Source of the DNA: Alphaproteobacteria bacterium | GTDB lineage: Bacteria; Pseudomonadota; Alphaproteobacteria; UBA8366 | Assembly: GCA_021774335.1 (NCBI GenBank) | Contig: JAJFJD010000012.1 | Span: 62,001 to 126,000 of the forward strand | Reading direction: 5' to 3' | DNA length: 64,000 nt | Part shown: piece by piece, positions 49,698 through 59,170 of the stretch | Numbering within the stretch: the first letter of the stretch is position 1 | Layout: the number at the start of each line of letters is the position of its first letter | Made by a program: the position numbers and the translations under genes | The notes under the pieces: generated by a model | Told to the model about the DNA's origin: nothing | The model's database searches: none | Seen by the model: only the letters and a program-made list of their open reading frames with translations

Positions 49698-50693
49698 ATG
49701 GAAACACGGGCAAGTTATCTGCTGGTTGGCGTGTTCGCGCTGCTGAGCATGGCCGGCTTTCTCATTGCCGTCGTCTGGATGGCCGGTGTTAATTTGGATG
49801 AAGATTTCGCGTATTACGATATCTATTTCGAAGGGTCGGTAAGCGGTCTTAAATCGGGCAATGCGGTTCGCTATCGGGGCATTCCCGTTGGTGTCGTCAG
49901 CGATATGACGATCGACCCGAAAAATGTCGAGCAGGTGCGCGTGACGATCGAAATCCCCGAGAGCACGCCGGTGAAGCAAGATACAGAGGCATCGCTGGAA
50001 TTCCAGGGCATCACCGGTGTCGCCTATGTCCAGCTTTTGGGCGGGACCCATGCTGCGGCGAATCTGACCGACACAAAGAGTGACGGCCGACCGGTTATCA
50101 AATCCCGTCCGTCGCAGCTTCAGGAATTGTTCGATTCCGCGCCCGAACTGGTGTCCCGTGTGACGGTCCTCGTTAACCGGGCGAACTTGCTGTTCGATCC
50201 GGGGAACCGGAAGAACATCGCCGAGACACTGTCGAACGTCCGTACGATCACGGGCGCCGTGGCTGCGCGTGCGTCCGACATCGACGGACTGTTGGGCAAC
50301 GCCACGGTGACAATGAAGGAATTGCGCGGCGCGGCTGGACAGGCCGGTGAGACGATCAAGGATGTCCAAAAGCTTGCTGCATCCATGCAGGCGTTGTCCG
50401 ATAGCTTGAACAAGGATTTTGCGGGTGTCGGCGATGAGGCAAAGAAGTCGCTTATCGAAGTGCGCAAGACGGCGCAGGAATTCCGGCGCGCCTCGTTCGT
50501 GTTGGCTGACCTTGTGGAGTCGAACCGGGAACCGGTCGATACATTCGCCTCGTCAGGGCTCTATGAGTTGACGCAGTTGTTGTCCGAGACGCGGGTACTG
50601 GTTGGGGCGCTGACCAGAATTTCGTCGCAGATTGAGCGCGACCCGGCGCGGTTCTTGTTCGGCAAGACGCAGCCTGGTGTTGAAGTGAAATAA
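49698..50693 (+). CDS. mlaD: MlaD-type MCE-domain protein
   Basis: 331 aa. One N-terminal membrane helix (about 7-30, LLVGVFALLSMAGFLIAVVWMAGV) anchors a periplasmic MCE domain (about 40-115, YFEGSVSGLKSGNAVRYRGIPVG). A helical/coiled-coil tail (about 130-300) follows. MlaD-like proteins form hexameric rings that carry lipids between membranes. It is longer than E. coli MlaD (about 180 aa), like many alphaproteobacterial versions. Third gene of the operon. Confidence 0.9.
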   Translation: METRASYLLVGVFALLSMAGFLIAVVWMAGVNLDEDFAYYDIYFEGSVSGLKSGNAVRYRGIPVGVVSDMTIDPKNVEQVRVTIEIPESTPVKQDTEASLEFQGITGVAYVQLLGGTHAAANLTDTKSDGRPVIKSRPSQLQELFDSAPELVSRVTVLVNRANLLFDPGNRKNIAETLSNVRTITGAVAARASDIDGLLGNATVTMKELRGAAGQAGETIKDVQKLAASMQALSDSLNKDFAGVGDEAKKSLIEVRKTAQEFRRASFVLADLVESNREPVDTFASSGLYELTQLLSETRVLVGALTRISSQIERDPARFLFGKTQPGVEVK

Positions 50694-50708
50694 CTCGCGG
50701 TGCCTGTA

Positions 50709-51395
50709 ATGCGGTCTTTTGCCCGTCCTTTTCTGTCCGTCGTATGTGCGGCGTTCGCGTTTGTCTTGCTTGCAAGTTGCGTCGAGCTGCCCGGTGCGAA
50801 TGACGCACCGCCGCGCCTCTATGTCCTGACCCCGAAGAGTACCTTCCCGAAGGATATGCCCTCGGTGAAATGGCAGTTACTGGTGGAAACGCCCAATTCG
50901 CCCGCTGGGCTGAACACGGCTCGCATCGCCTTGCAGGATAGCCCGGTCGAGTTGCGGTATTTTCGCCAGGCGACTTGGACCGATTTCGGGCCCAAGATGG
51001 TGCAATCGCTGATGATCGAATCGTTCGAGAATTCCGGGCGGATCGTTTCGGTCGGACGGGAGCAGATCGGCCTTCGGTCGGACTTCGTTTTGAAGTCGGA
51101 TTTGCGGGAATTTCAGGCAGAATATGACAACGCCATTCCCGCGGAAGCGACCGCGTTGGCGGCCAACTATTCGGCGCCCTGGGCGCGGGTTAGGATCAAT
51201 CTCAAACTTGTAAAAATGCCGCAACGCGAGATCGTCGCGACGGAAACATTCGAACGTCGCGTGCGCGCGACGTCCAATACGATGACGGATATTATCGCCG
51301 CTTTCGACGGTGCGCTTGGTAAGGCATTGAAGTCAGCGGTAGTGTGGACCCTGAAAACCGGTGAGAAACATAAATCACTACGTCGGAGACGATAG
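50709..51395 (+). CDS. ABC-type transport auxiliary lipoprotein (PqiC/LetC-like)
   Basis: 228 aa from the ATG at 50709; a GTG at 50700 is also possible. Signal peptide followed by LLASC lipobox (Cys about residue 24). The mature part has the ABC-transport auxiliary domain: PPRLYVLTP at its beginning and WQLLVETPNSPAGLNTARIAL and VQSLMIESFENSG within. Such lipoproteins sit on the inner face of the outer membrane and cooperate with MCE transport systems. Last gene of the Mla-like operon (15-bp gap after mlaD). C-terminal tail strongly basic (KHKSLRRRR). Confidence 0.82.
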   Translation: MRSFARPFLSVVCAAFAFVLLASCVELPGANDAPPRLYVLTPKSTFPKDMPSVKWQLLVETPNSPAGLNTARIALQDSPVELRYFRQATWTDFGPKMVQSLMIESFENSGRIVSVGREQIGLRSDFVLKSDLREFQAEYDNAIPAEATALAANYSAPWARVRINLKLVKMPQREIVATETFERRVRATSNTMTDIIAAFDGALGKALKSAVVWTLKTGEKHKSLRRRR

Positions 51396-51397
51396 CG

Positions 51398-52732
51398 ATG
51401 TCCCATGTATTGCACCGTCGGACCGATTGGATGCCGCCGACTGCCGTGAAGGGCGAGGGCGTGTTCATTATCGATGCCGACGGCAAACGGTATCTCGATG
51501 CGTCTGGCGGGGCAGCCGTTTCCTGCCTTGGCCATGGGCATCCCAAGGTGATCGAGGCGATCAAGCAGCAAGCCGAGACTATGGCCTTTGCGCACACCGC
51601 CTTCTTTACGTCGGATGTCGCTGAGGATCTGGCGGACCGGTTGGTCGCGACGTCGCCCGACGGGATGGACTACGTCTATTTCGTGTCCGGCGGGTCGGAG
51701 GCGGTCGAGGCGGCGCTCAAGATGGCACGGCAGTACCACGTAGAATCCGGCCAGTCGCAGCGCCGACACGTGATCGCGCGCTGGCAAAGCTATCACGGCA
51801 ACACATTGGGCGCGTTGGCGGCGGGCGGCAATCGCTGGCGGCGTGAGCAGTTTGCGCCGATGTTGATGGAAACCCATCACATTGCGCCGTGTTTTTCCTA
51901 TCGCTTCCGCGCGGACGACGAGACCGAAGAGGAATACGGCCTGCGCGTCGCCAATGAACTTGAGGCGAAGATCAAGGAACTCGGCGAGGACACGGTCGCG
52001 GCGTTCATCGCCGAACCCGTGGGCGGTGCGACTGCTGGCGCCATCACGGCGGCGCCCGGTTACTTCAAGCGCATTCGCGAAATCTGCGATCGTTATGGCG
52101 TCTTGTTGATATTGGACGAGGTGATGTGCGGAATGGGCCGGACCGGTTCGCTGTTCGCCTGTGAGCAGGAAGGGATCACCCCCGACCTGACTTGCATCGC
52201 CAAGGGCCTCGGTGCTGGATATCAGCCGATCGGTGCGGTCATGCTGACCGGTGCAATCTACGATGCGATGCGGCATGGCTCCGGGCTGTTCCAGCATGGG
52301 CACACCTATTTAGGCCATCCGGTGGCCTGCGCTGCCGCCTTGGCGGTACAAAAGGTCATCGAGGAAGAAGACCTTCTCGCGCGTGTTCGTAAGATGGGGT
52401 TGGTGTTGAACGATGCGCTGACGGAGCGTTTCGGCAATCACCATCATATCGGCGATATTCGCGGCCGGGGTCTGTTCCAGGCGATCGAGCTTGTGGAAGA
52501 CCGTGCCAGCAAGAAACCGTTCGATCCGGCGCATAAGCTGCACGCTTATATCAAGCAGGAGGCCATGGACCGGGGCCTGATATGCTATCCGGGGGGCGGC
52601 ACGGTCGACGGCAAGTTGGGCGACCATGTCTTGCTTGCGCCGCCGTTCATCGTTGACGAGGGCAATATCGGGGAAATCGCGGATCGGCTGGAACGGTCCG
52701 TCAATGCCGCAATTGCTGGCACCAAGGTGTGA
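51398..52732 (+). CDS. class III PLP aminotransferase (omega-aminotransferase type)
   Basis: 444 aa. PLP sites: SGGSEAVEAALKMARQ (97-112), D240 in LLILDEVMCGMGRTG, and the Schiff-base lysine K269 in CIAKGLGAGYQP. GHTYLGHPVACAAALAV lies at about 300-316. Transfers amino groups from omega-amino acids, diamines or taurine-like substrates to 2-oxo acids. Starts 2 bp after the lipoprotein gene, so it may be transcribed through the Mla operon although unrelated in function. Substrate not resolvable; 4-aminobutyrate and beta-alanine are usual candidates. Confidence 0.88.
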   Translation: MSHVLHRRTDWMPPTAVKGEGVFIIDADGKRYLDASGGAAVSCLGHGHPKVIEAIKQQAETMAFAHTAFFTSDVAEDLADRLVATSPDGMDYVYFVSGGSEAVEAALKMARQYHVESGQSQRRHVIARWQSYHGNTLGALAAGGNRWRREQFAPMLMETHHIAPCFSYRFRADDETEEEYGLRVANELEAKIKELGEDTVAAFIAEPVGGATAGAITAAPGYFKRIREICDRYGVLLILDEVMCGMGRTGSLFACEQEGITPDLTCIAKGLGAGYQPIGAVMLTGAIYDAMRHGSGLFQHGHTYLGHPVACAAALAVQKVIEEEDLLARVRKMGLVLNDALTERFGNHHHIGDIRGRGLFQAIELVEDRASKKPFDPAHKLHAYIKQEAMDRGLICYPGGGTVDGKLGDHVLLAPPFIVDEGNIGEIADRLERSVNAAIAGTKV

Positions 52733-53166
52733 AAATTTCCCGCGACGGTTGACGCGCCGGATTTTCGGTAGGCATAGTTACAGATAGATGACGGCATATG
52801 TTGTCGGGCGGGCCAAATCGGGGCAGGATTTTGGGGCGCCAACCGGACCAATATGCCAGGTATACGCATGGGCAACGCTAAGGTGCGGTCTTGCGATTAT
52901 TGGGGACGTGTCCTCTCGCCGGTTCGGTAGAATCGGTGACCTGGATGGTTAAATGGCCCGGCGTTAGCACCACGGTGTGCAGCGAACGGGTCGGGTTGTC
53001 TTTTCTTCTCAGTAAAACCGAATTTTGCCGCCGCTCTTTGGCTTGGGGGAGCTTGGCGACGGCGAAGGCGTGCACACGGGTACTTGGGCCATCCTATCTG
53101 GGCCCTGGGCCGGAATCGGGATTCCAAAAGATCAACGATCAAACATCAAAAAAGAGGAGCAGTTTC
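52733..53166. other. 434-bp intergenic region upstream of the TAXI-TRAP operon
   Basis: No convincing gene. It holds the promoter and a long leader for the binding-protein gene, with AAAGAGGAG near the ATG. The frame of the downstream gene stays open far upstream, but that extension is basic and lacks a ribosome-binding site and family similarity. I identified no -35/-10 pair. Confidence 0.5.
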
Positions 53167-54144
53167 ATGTCTTTCAAAAAAATACTCATCGCAACCGCTG
53201 CTGTTGTCGGCGTGGCGATGCTGTTGCCCGCGCCCGGCCATACGGCGGAGAAGCGGTTCATCAGCATCGGCACCGGTGGTGTGACCGGCGTCTATTATCC
53301 GACCGGCGGTGCGATCTGCCGTCTCGTCAATAAGGGCCGCAAGTCGCATGGCATCCGGTGCTCGGTCGAATCTACCGGCGGATCGGTCTACAACATCAAC
53401 ACGATCCGTGCCGGTGAACTCGACTTCGGTGTCGCCCAGTCGGATTGGCAGTATCATGCCTATAACGGCACGTCGAAATTCAAGGGCAAGGGTGGGTTCA
53501 AGGATTTGCGGGCCGTGTTCTCGGTCCATCCGGAGCCGTTCACTGTCGTTGCCCGTGCGGACGCGAAGATCAAGACGTTCGACGATCTCAAGGGCAAGCG
53601 AGTCAATATCGGAAACCCCGGTTCCGGTCAGCGCGGCACGATGGACATCGTCCTGAAGGCGCTGGGCTGGACCACCAAAGATTTCAAACTGGCCTCCGAG
53701 CTGAAGTCGGCGGAGCAAAGCCAGGCGCTGTGCGACAACAAGATCGATGCGATGATCTTCACTGTCGGCCATCCGTCGGGTTCGATCAAGGAAGCAACCA
53801 CCTCCTGCGCGTCGGTTCTCGTCGACGTCAAGGGTGCGGCGATCGCAAAGCTCGTAAAGGATAACGATTTCTACCGGACCGCCACGATCCCAGCCGGGAT
53901 GTATAACGGCACGGACCGTGACGTAACGACATTCGGCGTCGGCGCGACCTTCGTGTCCTCGAGCAAGGTTCCGAACGAAGTCGTCTATCAGGTAGTCAAG
54001 GCAGTGTTCGACAACTTCAGCCGCTTCAAGAAGCTTCATCCGGCATTCAAGGTGCTCAAGGAAAAAGAGATGATCAAAGACGGTCTCTCCGCACCGGTGC
54101 ATGATGGTGCCAAGAAGTACTACAAGGAAAAGGGTTGGATGTAA
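53167..54144 (+). CDS. TAXI-family TRAP transporter solute-binding protein
   Basis: 325 aa from the ATG at 53167 (AAAGAGGAG upstream). Signal peptide about 1-27 ending PGHTA. The mature part starts [29 protein letters not shown], the classic TAXI opening, and includes [15 protein letters not shown]. Binds a carboxylate (glutamate, 2-oxoglutarate-like) in the periplasm and delivers it to the fused TRAP permease encoded 130 bp downstream. Cysteines in ICRL and IRCSVE could pair as a disulfide. First gene of a three-gene operon with permease and universal stress protein. Confidence 0.9.
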   Translation: MSFKKILIATAAVVGVAMLLPAPGHTAEKRFISIGTGGVTGVYYPTGGAICRLVNKGRKSHGIRCSVESTGGSVYNINTIRAGELDFGVAQSDWQYHAYNGTSKFKGKGGFKDLRAVFSVHPEPFTVVARADAKIKTFDDLKGKRVNIGNPGSGQRGTMDIVLKALGWTTKDFKLASELKSAEQSQALCDNKIDAMIFTVGHPSGSIKEATTSCASVLVDVKGAAIAKLVKDNDFYRTATIPAGMYNGTDRDVTTFGVGATFVSSSKVPNEVVYQVVKAVFDNFSRFKKLHPAFKVLKEKEMIKDGLSAPVHDGAKKYYKEKGWM

Positions 54145-54157
54145 GGCCAACACACCG

Positions 54158-54182
54158 GGGGGAGGCCGTATAGGTCTCCCCC
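54158..54182 (+). terminator. hairpin between TAXI binding protein and permease genes
   Basis: GGGGGAGGCC / GGTCTCCCCC forms a 10-bp stem (one G-U pair) with loop GTATA, 13 bp after the binding-protein stop, followed by an AT-rich A/T stretch. Likely partial terminator or 3' stabiliser giving more binding protein than permease. Confidence 0.6.
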
Positions 54183-54274
54183 ATTTCCTTAATTCAAAAC
54201 AAAAAATTTTTAGCGTCCGCGCTCCGTCCGGGGGTCGCGCAAGAACCGATTAACCGGACGCAGACTGGGGGGAC

Positions 54275-56884
54275 ATGATGACCGACGAAAATTCACAGTC
54301 GACGCAGATGTCGGATAACGATCTGCAAGATCTCGTAGCTTCATCGGATACGGGCGCACGCAATCCGGTCGGGCCGGTGGGAACCGCGCTGGCCGGTCTG
54401 GCGCTTATTTGGTCCCTCTTTCAGCTTTGGATCGCTTCGCCTCTGCCGTTCCTGCCGGGCAACCCAATACCGGTGTTGAACGATACGGAGACACGGTCGA
54501 TCCATCTGGCGTTTGCCGTGTTTCTCGCCTTTATGGCCTATCCTGCGATGAAACGGTCGCCGCGCGATCGCATCCCCATTCTCGATTGGGTGTTGGCGCT
54601 GGCCGGAGCCTTCTCCGCCGCGTACCTCTTCATTTTTTATGCCGAACTTTCCGACCGCCCGGGCGATCCGATCCAGCGCGATTTGATCGTCGCCGGCATC
54701 GGCTTGGTGATGTTGCTGGAAGCGACGCGTCGCGCGCTTGGGCCGCCCTTGATGGTCGTCGCCATCGTTTTCCTATTGTATGTCTTCTTCGGCGATTCCC
54801 CCGTGGTGCCGGAAGCGATCCGCTGGAAAGGCGCGTCGTTTACCAAGGCGATGTCGCACCAGTGGCTGACCACCGAGGGCGTATTCGGTATCGCGCTCGG
54901 CGTGTCGTCGGGGTTCGTGTTCCTGTTCGTCCTGTTCGGGTCGCTCTTGGATAAGGCGGGCGCGGGCAATTACTTCATCAAGGTGGCATTCTCGCTGCTC
55001 GGTCATTTGCGGGGCGGACCCGCCAAAGCGGCCGTCCTTGCGTCGGCCATGACCGGGCTGATTTCCGGATCGTCGATTGCCAACGTGGTGACGACGGGAA
55101 CGTTCACGATTCCGCTCATGAAACGCGTCGGGTTCACACCGGAGCAGGCCGGATCGGTCGAAGTCGCTTCCTCGGTGAACGGTCAAATCATGCCGCCGGT
55201 GATGGGTGCGGCCGCGTTTTTGATGGTCGAATATGTCGGTATTCCATATGTCGACGTGATCAAACATGCCTTCTTGCCCGCGGTCATTTCCTATATCGCG
55301 CTGCTCTATATCGTGCATCTCGAAGCGCTGAAGAAAGACATGCAAGGTCTGCCGAAATCGGGCGGCCCGGTTACCATCCAACAGCGTCTGATCCGTTGGG
55401 GCATTTCGGTCTGTAGTATCGTGATCATCGCCGGGGTCATCTACTTCGGCATTACCTTCATCCAAGGTATGTTCGGCGACGTTTCGGTTTGGATCTTGGC
55501 GGTGCTGATCCTCGTGATTTATATGGGTTTGGTTGGGTTTGCGGCCCAGCAGCCGGATCTGGAACTCGACGACCCTAATGCACCGGTTGTTGCATTGCCC
55601 TTATTCGCGGAGACCGCGAAGACCGGTCTGCACTATCTGTTGCCGATCGTCGTGCTCGTCTGGTTCCTCATGGTGGAGCGCAAATCGCCGGGTCTTTCGG
55701 CGTTCTGGGCCAGTACGTTGATGATCTTCATCTTGCTGACGCAGCATCCGTTGAAGGCTCTCTTCCGCAAGGGTAGTGATGTCGGCCACGCGGCGCGGCG
55801 GGGTTGGGGCGAGTTGATAGACGGCTTGATCGCCGGCGCCCGCAACATGATCGGTATCGGCGTTGCGACGGCGGCGGCGGGCATCATCGTCGGGACCGTC
55901 ACCTTGACCGGCATCGGCCAGGTTATGACGGAATTCGTCGAGATCATCTCCGGCGGCAGCTTGATTCTCATGCTGGTCTTCGTTGCGGTCATCAGCCTGA
56001 TTCTCGGGATGGGGCTGCCCACCACGGCAAATTATATCGTGGTGTCGTCATTGATGGCCGGCGTTGTCGTGCAACTCGGTGCGCAGAACGGCCTTATCGT
56101 TCCGCTGATTGCAGTGCATCTGTTCGTGTTCTATTTCGGCATTATGGCGGATGTGACACCACCGGTGGGGCTGGCGTCCTTTGCCGCTGCGGCGGTGTCG
56201 GGTGGTGATCCGATCAAGACCGGTTTCGTCGCTTTCTTCTATTCACTGCGGACGGTTATCCTGCCGTTCTTCTTCATCTTCAACACCGACCTGCTGTTGA
56301 TCAATGTCGGCCTTCTTGACGGCATTTTCGTCTTCATCGTTGCGACGGTTGGCATGCTTCTGTTTGCGGCGGGAACGCAGGGTTTCTTCCTGGCCCGCAG
56401 CCGGATCTGGGAATCGGTGGCGCTTGTTCTGATCGCGTTCACGCTGTTCCGGCCAGGCTTCTGGCTCGATATGGTGCATCCACCGTTCCAAGCCGGCGAT
56501 CCGGCGCAGATCGTGAAGGTCGCCGAAGCGCAGCCAGCGGATGGTACGCTCCGGGTGCAGCTGGAAGGTGAAAACCTGGACGGCAAGATGATCTCGACCA
56601 CGCTGGTGATGCCGCTCGGTCCCAAGGCGGACGGTGCGAAACGGCTCGCCGTCGGTGGCATTGAAGTGTTGGTCGACGGCGGGAAAGTGACGGTCGATAA
56701 CGTCATCCCGGACAGTGCTGCGGCTGATGCCAAAATCGACCTGGACTGGCTCGTGAAGAGTATCGATCTGCCCAGTGACCGTATGGCCAAAGAGATCTTC
56801 TATATCCCAGCTCTCTTGCTGTTGATCGTGGTTTGTTTGGTCCAGCGTCGCCGCGCCGGAGCCGCTGCCGCGGCCATGGCCTGA
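54275..56884 (+). CDS. TRAP transporter permease, DctQM fusion with C-terminal DUF3394-like domain
   Basis: 869 aa. Small-subunit part at about 1-170, then a large DctM part (about 180-690). Typical segments are GNYFIKVAFSLLGHLRGGP, TGLISGSSIANVVTTGTFTIPLMKRVGF, GQIMPPVMGAAAFLMVEYVGIPY, and GMGLPTTANYIVVSSLM. The final ~180 residues include hydrophobic helices and a soluble periplasmic portion, resembling the extension found in TAXI-type permeases. Secondary transport of a carboxylate driven by ion gradients across the inner membrane. GGGGGGAC precedes the ATG. Confidence 0.92.
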   Translation: MMTDENSQSTQMSDNDLQDLVASSDTGARNPVGPVGTALAGLALIWSLFQLWIASPLPFLPGNPIPVLNDTETRSIHLAFAVFLAFMAYPAMKRSPRDRIPILDWVLALAGAFSAAYLFIFYAELSDRPGDPIQRDLIVAGIGLVMLLEATRRALGPPLMVVAIVFLLYVFFGDSPVVPEAIRWKGASFTKAMSHQWLTTEGVFGIALGVSSGFVFLFVLFGSLLDKAGAGNYFIKVAFSLLGHLRGGPAKAAVLASAMTGLISGSSIANVVTTGTFTIPLMKRVGFTPEQAGSVEVASSVNGQIMPPVMGAAAFLMVEYVGIPYVDVIKHAFLPAVISYIALLYIVHLEALKKDMQGLPKSGGPVTIQQRLIRWGISVCSIVIIAGVIYFGITFIQGMFGDVSVWILAVLILVIYMGLVGFAAQQPDLELDDPNAPVVALPLFAETAKTGLHYLLPIVVLVWFLMVERKSPGLSAFWASTLMIFILLTQHPLKALFRKGSDVGHAARRGWGELIDGLIAGARNMIGIGVATAAAGIIVGTVTLTGIGQVMTEFVEIISGGSLILMLVFVAVISLILGMGLPTTANYIVVSSLMAGVVVQLGAQNGLIVPLIAVHLFVFYFGIMADVTPPVGLASFAAAAVSGGDPIKTGFVAFFYSLRTVILPFFFIFNTDLLLINVGLLDGIFVFIVATVGMLLFAAGTQGFFLARSRIWESVALVLIAFTLFRPGFWLDMVHPPFQAGDPAQIVKVAEAQPADGTLRVQLEGENLDGKMISTTLVMPLGPKADGAKRLAVGGIEVLVDGGKVTVDNVIPDSAAADAKIDLDWLVKSIDLPSDRMAKEIFYIPALLLLIVVCLVQRRRAGAAAAAMA

Positions 56885-56901
56885 AATCGGAGACAATAGC
56901 G

Positions 56902-57330
56902 ATGTACAAAAATATCCTACTGACGGTGGACCTGGGGCACGAAAGCTCCTGGTCTAAGGCGTTGCCCATTGCCGTCGAATACGCCAAGGCCTATGGGGCC
57001 ACGCTCCACGTGATGACGGTGGTGCCCGATTTCGGCATGAGTATCGTCGGCTCCTTCTTCCCGGAAGGGTTTGAGAAAAAGGCGGTCGACGAGGTGAAGC
57101 AGAAGCTGGATGCGTTTTGCGACGAGCATATCCCGTCAGAGGTCAAGGTTCGGCATGTCGTCGGCCATGGGACGGTCTATGAGGAAATTCTCCGGGTCGC
57201 GGCGGACACGAAGCCTGACCTCATCGTGATGGCGTCGCACCGGCCCGAGTTGAAGGACTATCTTATCGGTCCGAATGCCGCGCGGGTGGTCCGCCACGCC
57301 GACTGTTCGGTGCAGGTGGTCCGCGGCTAA
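56902..57330 (+). CDS. universal stress protein, UspA family
   Basis: 142 aa from the ATG at 56902. MYKNILLTVDLGHESSWSKALPIAVEYA, then VVGHGTVYEEILRVAADTKPDLIVMASHRP, and PNAARVVRHADCSVQVVRG, in place of the usual G-2x-G-9x-G-S/T ATP-binding glycines, so nucleotide binding is doubtful. Seventeen bp after the TRAP permease gene. Usp proteins encoded with TRAP transporters (for example TeaD) modulate transport. Probably a cytoplasmic regulator of this carrier. Confidence 0.9.
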   Translation: MYKNILLTVDLGHESSWSKALPIAVEYAKAYGATLHVMTVVPDFGMSIVGSFFPEGFEKKAVDEVKQKLDAFCDEHIPSEVKVRHVVGHGTVYEEILRVAADTKPDLIVMASHRPELKDYLIGPNAARVVRHADCSVQVVRG

Positions 57331-57480
57331 TCTCGAATTACAGGTGGGATTGCCGGTGCGGACACACGACCGTTCACAAGGATGCGAGAATACCGCCGCG
57401 TAGCGCGGTAGGGTCTTGTGTGCCGTCGCCCGCAGGGTAAATCTTTATACGCGCCCGATAATTCGTCACAGGAGCGGCAA

Positions 57481-58353
57481 GTGCGCGTTGAAACCCCTTG
57501 GGGTCCGCTGGTCTTTTTGATCTTGATGTTGGCTGTCCTTGCCTTGCCTGCGCGGGCGGGCGGTGTTGTACAGGGGCCAGCGGTCGTCCAGATTCCGGCG
57601 GGTCCGTTTGTTTTTGGGTCGGACCGGGCCGAGCGCGAAGCGGGATACCGATTGGACGAGGCTGCCTACGGCCATCGGGTGACCCGCGACAGCAAATGGT
57701 ATGAGAGCGAATTCGCCCGACAGCGCGGCACGGCGACGCGATACTTCATCACCCGGACGCTGGTGACAAACGGCCAATACCGCGCCTTCATCGAGGCCAC
57801 CGGCCGCCCATCGCCGGGTGTAGATCGAAAGACCTGGCGCGATTATGGTCTGATCCATCCATGGTCGCGCACCCGGCGACATGCCTGGAAGGATGGCGCG
57901 CCGCCGTCCGGCCGTATGGATCATCCTGTCGTGCTGGTCAGCTATGATGATGCCAATGCTTATGCGGCGTGGCTTACGAAGGTGACGGCTTATCGGTGGC
58001 GTCTGCCGACGGAACATGAATGGGAAAAGGCGGCGCGCGGCGATGACGGTCGACGTTTCCCCTGGGGCGACCGCTTCGACGCTGCCCGCTTGAATAGCCA
58101 CGACAAAGGATCATTCGATACAATGCCGGTGGGAATGTTCCCGGCGGGCGCCAGCCCCTACGGACTGCTCGACGCGGCGGGCCAAGTCTTCGAGTGGACG
58201 GCGACGTTGGCGGGTGCCGGTCGATCGATCGTAAAGGGCGGCTCGTGGGACGACAAGGGATGTGGCGTATGCCGGCCGGCCGCGCGGCATTCCCGGCCTC
58301 ATTTCCTGAAACATATTCTGGTAGGATTCCGCCTGGTGCGGGAAGAACCATGA
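57481..58353 (+). CDS. SUMF1/formylglycine-generating-enzyme-like family protein, exported
   Basis: 290 aa from the GTG at 57481 (AGGAG 7 bp upstream). Signal peptide about 1-27 (LVFLILMLAVLALPARA). C-type-lectin-like FGE-sulfatase fold: VQIPAGPFVFGSD, FITRTLVTNGQYRAFIEATG, PVVLVSYDDANAYAAWLT, RLPTEHEWEKAARG and PFGLLDAAGQVFEWT-like segments, ending VGFRLV. The copper-binding cysteine pair of true FGEs (C-x4-C before AAR) is replaced by CGVC, so formylglycine activity is doubtful. No sulfatase gene in the window. More likely a periplasmic structural or regulatory SUMF1-domain protein. Confidence 0.8.
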   Translation: MRVETPWGPLVFLILMLAVLALPARAGGVVQGPAVVQIPAGPFVFGSDRAEREAGYRLDEAAYGHRVTRDSKWYESEFARQRGTATRYFITRTLVTNGQYRAFIEATGRPSPGVDRKTWRDYGLIHPWSRTRRHAWKDGAPPSGRMDHPVVLVSYDDANAYAAWLTKVTAYRWRLPTEHEWEKAARGDDGRRFPWGDRFDAARLNSHDKGSFDTMPVGMFPAGASPYGLLDAAGQVFEWTATLAGAGRSIVKGGSWDDKGCGVCRPAARHSRPHFLKHILVGFRLVREEP

Positions 58354-58423
58354 ACGCCTATCCAGCCGGTTGTCTGTTGCCACGTGCTGGGGTAAGTCAA
58401 AACCAACACAGTCGGTGCACCAA

Positions 58424-59152
58424 ATGACCAACCTTGCAATAATCAATTTTACGACCCTTTCCACCGAGGAACTCGAACAAATGCGCGATGCCGGTGAGTT
58501 GGTGCGCGAGTGCTATCGGGTGTTGGGCAAGACCGGCGATAATGTCGTCGGTGAAATCCTCAAGGGCGAGGAGACCTTCTTCGAGTGGAATCACTATCCC
58601 GACGGTGACGTGTACGACGGCGTGACTCATTCCCAGTTCTATTACCATGCCCACGAGGCCGATGACCGGCCCGGCGAGCACGGGCATTTTCATACTTTCC
58701 TGCGCCCGGACGGCATGCCGTCCGGGATCGCGCCGGCGCCCGTGGCCGACTACGAACCGCCGGAGGATCCGGATGATGCGCTAAGCCATATCATCGCGAT
58801 TTCGATGGATCCGAAGGGGTTCCCCATCAAACTCTTCACCACAAATCGCTGGGTAACGGATGAAGTCTGGTTCACGGCATCGGATGTTTGCCGGCTGCTG
58901 TACTGCTTCGACATCGATCACACCCAACCGTCTTGGCCGGTCAACATCTGGATTACCAATATGCTGATCCTATTCCGGCCGCAGATTAAGGAAATGATCT
59001 ACGCTCGGGATGCCGCGGTCGAGGCGTGGCGGCGGGATCATCCCGACACGAATGTCTTCGAGGATCGCGAGTTGGAGGTCACCAGCGAGATGTTGGTCGA
59101 TGTCGACGAGCAGTTGGTGCAGGTTCAGCAGGCTCTTGCGGCCCGCGGATAA
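58424..59152 (+). CDS. uncharacterised conserved-looking protein, His-rich central region
   Basis: 242 aa from the ATG at 58424. No family recognised with confidence. N-terminal helix (LSTEELEQMRDAGELVRECYRVL), then an acidic and histidine-rich stretch with FEWNHYPDGDVYDGVTHSQFYYH, AHEADDRPGEHGHFHTFLRP (six histidines in about 35 residues), which could bind a metal. A hydrophobic middle (NMLILFRPQIKEMIYARDA) follows, then an acidic C-terminal helix. No signal peptide or full membrane span. Starts 70 bp after the SUMF1-like gene, on the same strand. Function unknown. Confidence 0.75.
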   Translation: MTNLAIINFTTLSTEELEQMRDAGELVRECYRVLGKTGDNVVGEILKGEETFFEWNHYPDGDVYDGVTHSQFYYHAHEADDRPGEHGHFHTFLRPDGMPSGIAPAPVADYEPPEDPDDALSHIIAISMDPKGFPIKLFTTNRWVTDEVWFTASDVCRLLYCFDIDHTQPSWPVNIWITNMLILFRPQIKEMIYARDAAVEAWRRDHPDTNVFEDRELEVTSEMLVDVDEQLVQVQQALAARG

Positions 59153-59170
59153 GGCGGTGCGCTGACCGGC

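Noticed and set aside
52878-53075. 65-codon minus-strand frame in the TAXI leader region
   Set aside because: Basic, low-complexity peptide without ribosome-binding site or homology; not enough support to call a gene.
52891-53166. N-terminal extension of the TAXI binding protein
   Set aside because: Would place residues before a clear signal peptide and lacks a ribosome-binding site; the ATG at 53167 has AAAGAGGAG upstream.
57301-57360. Intrinsic terminator after the universal stress protein gene
   Set aside because: No stable stem with a T-tract could be seen.
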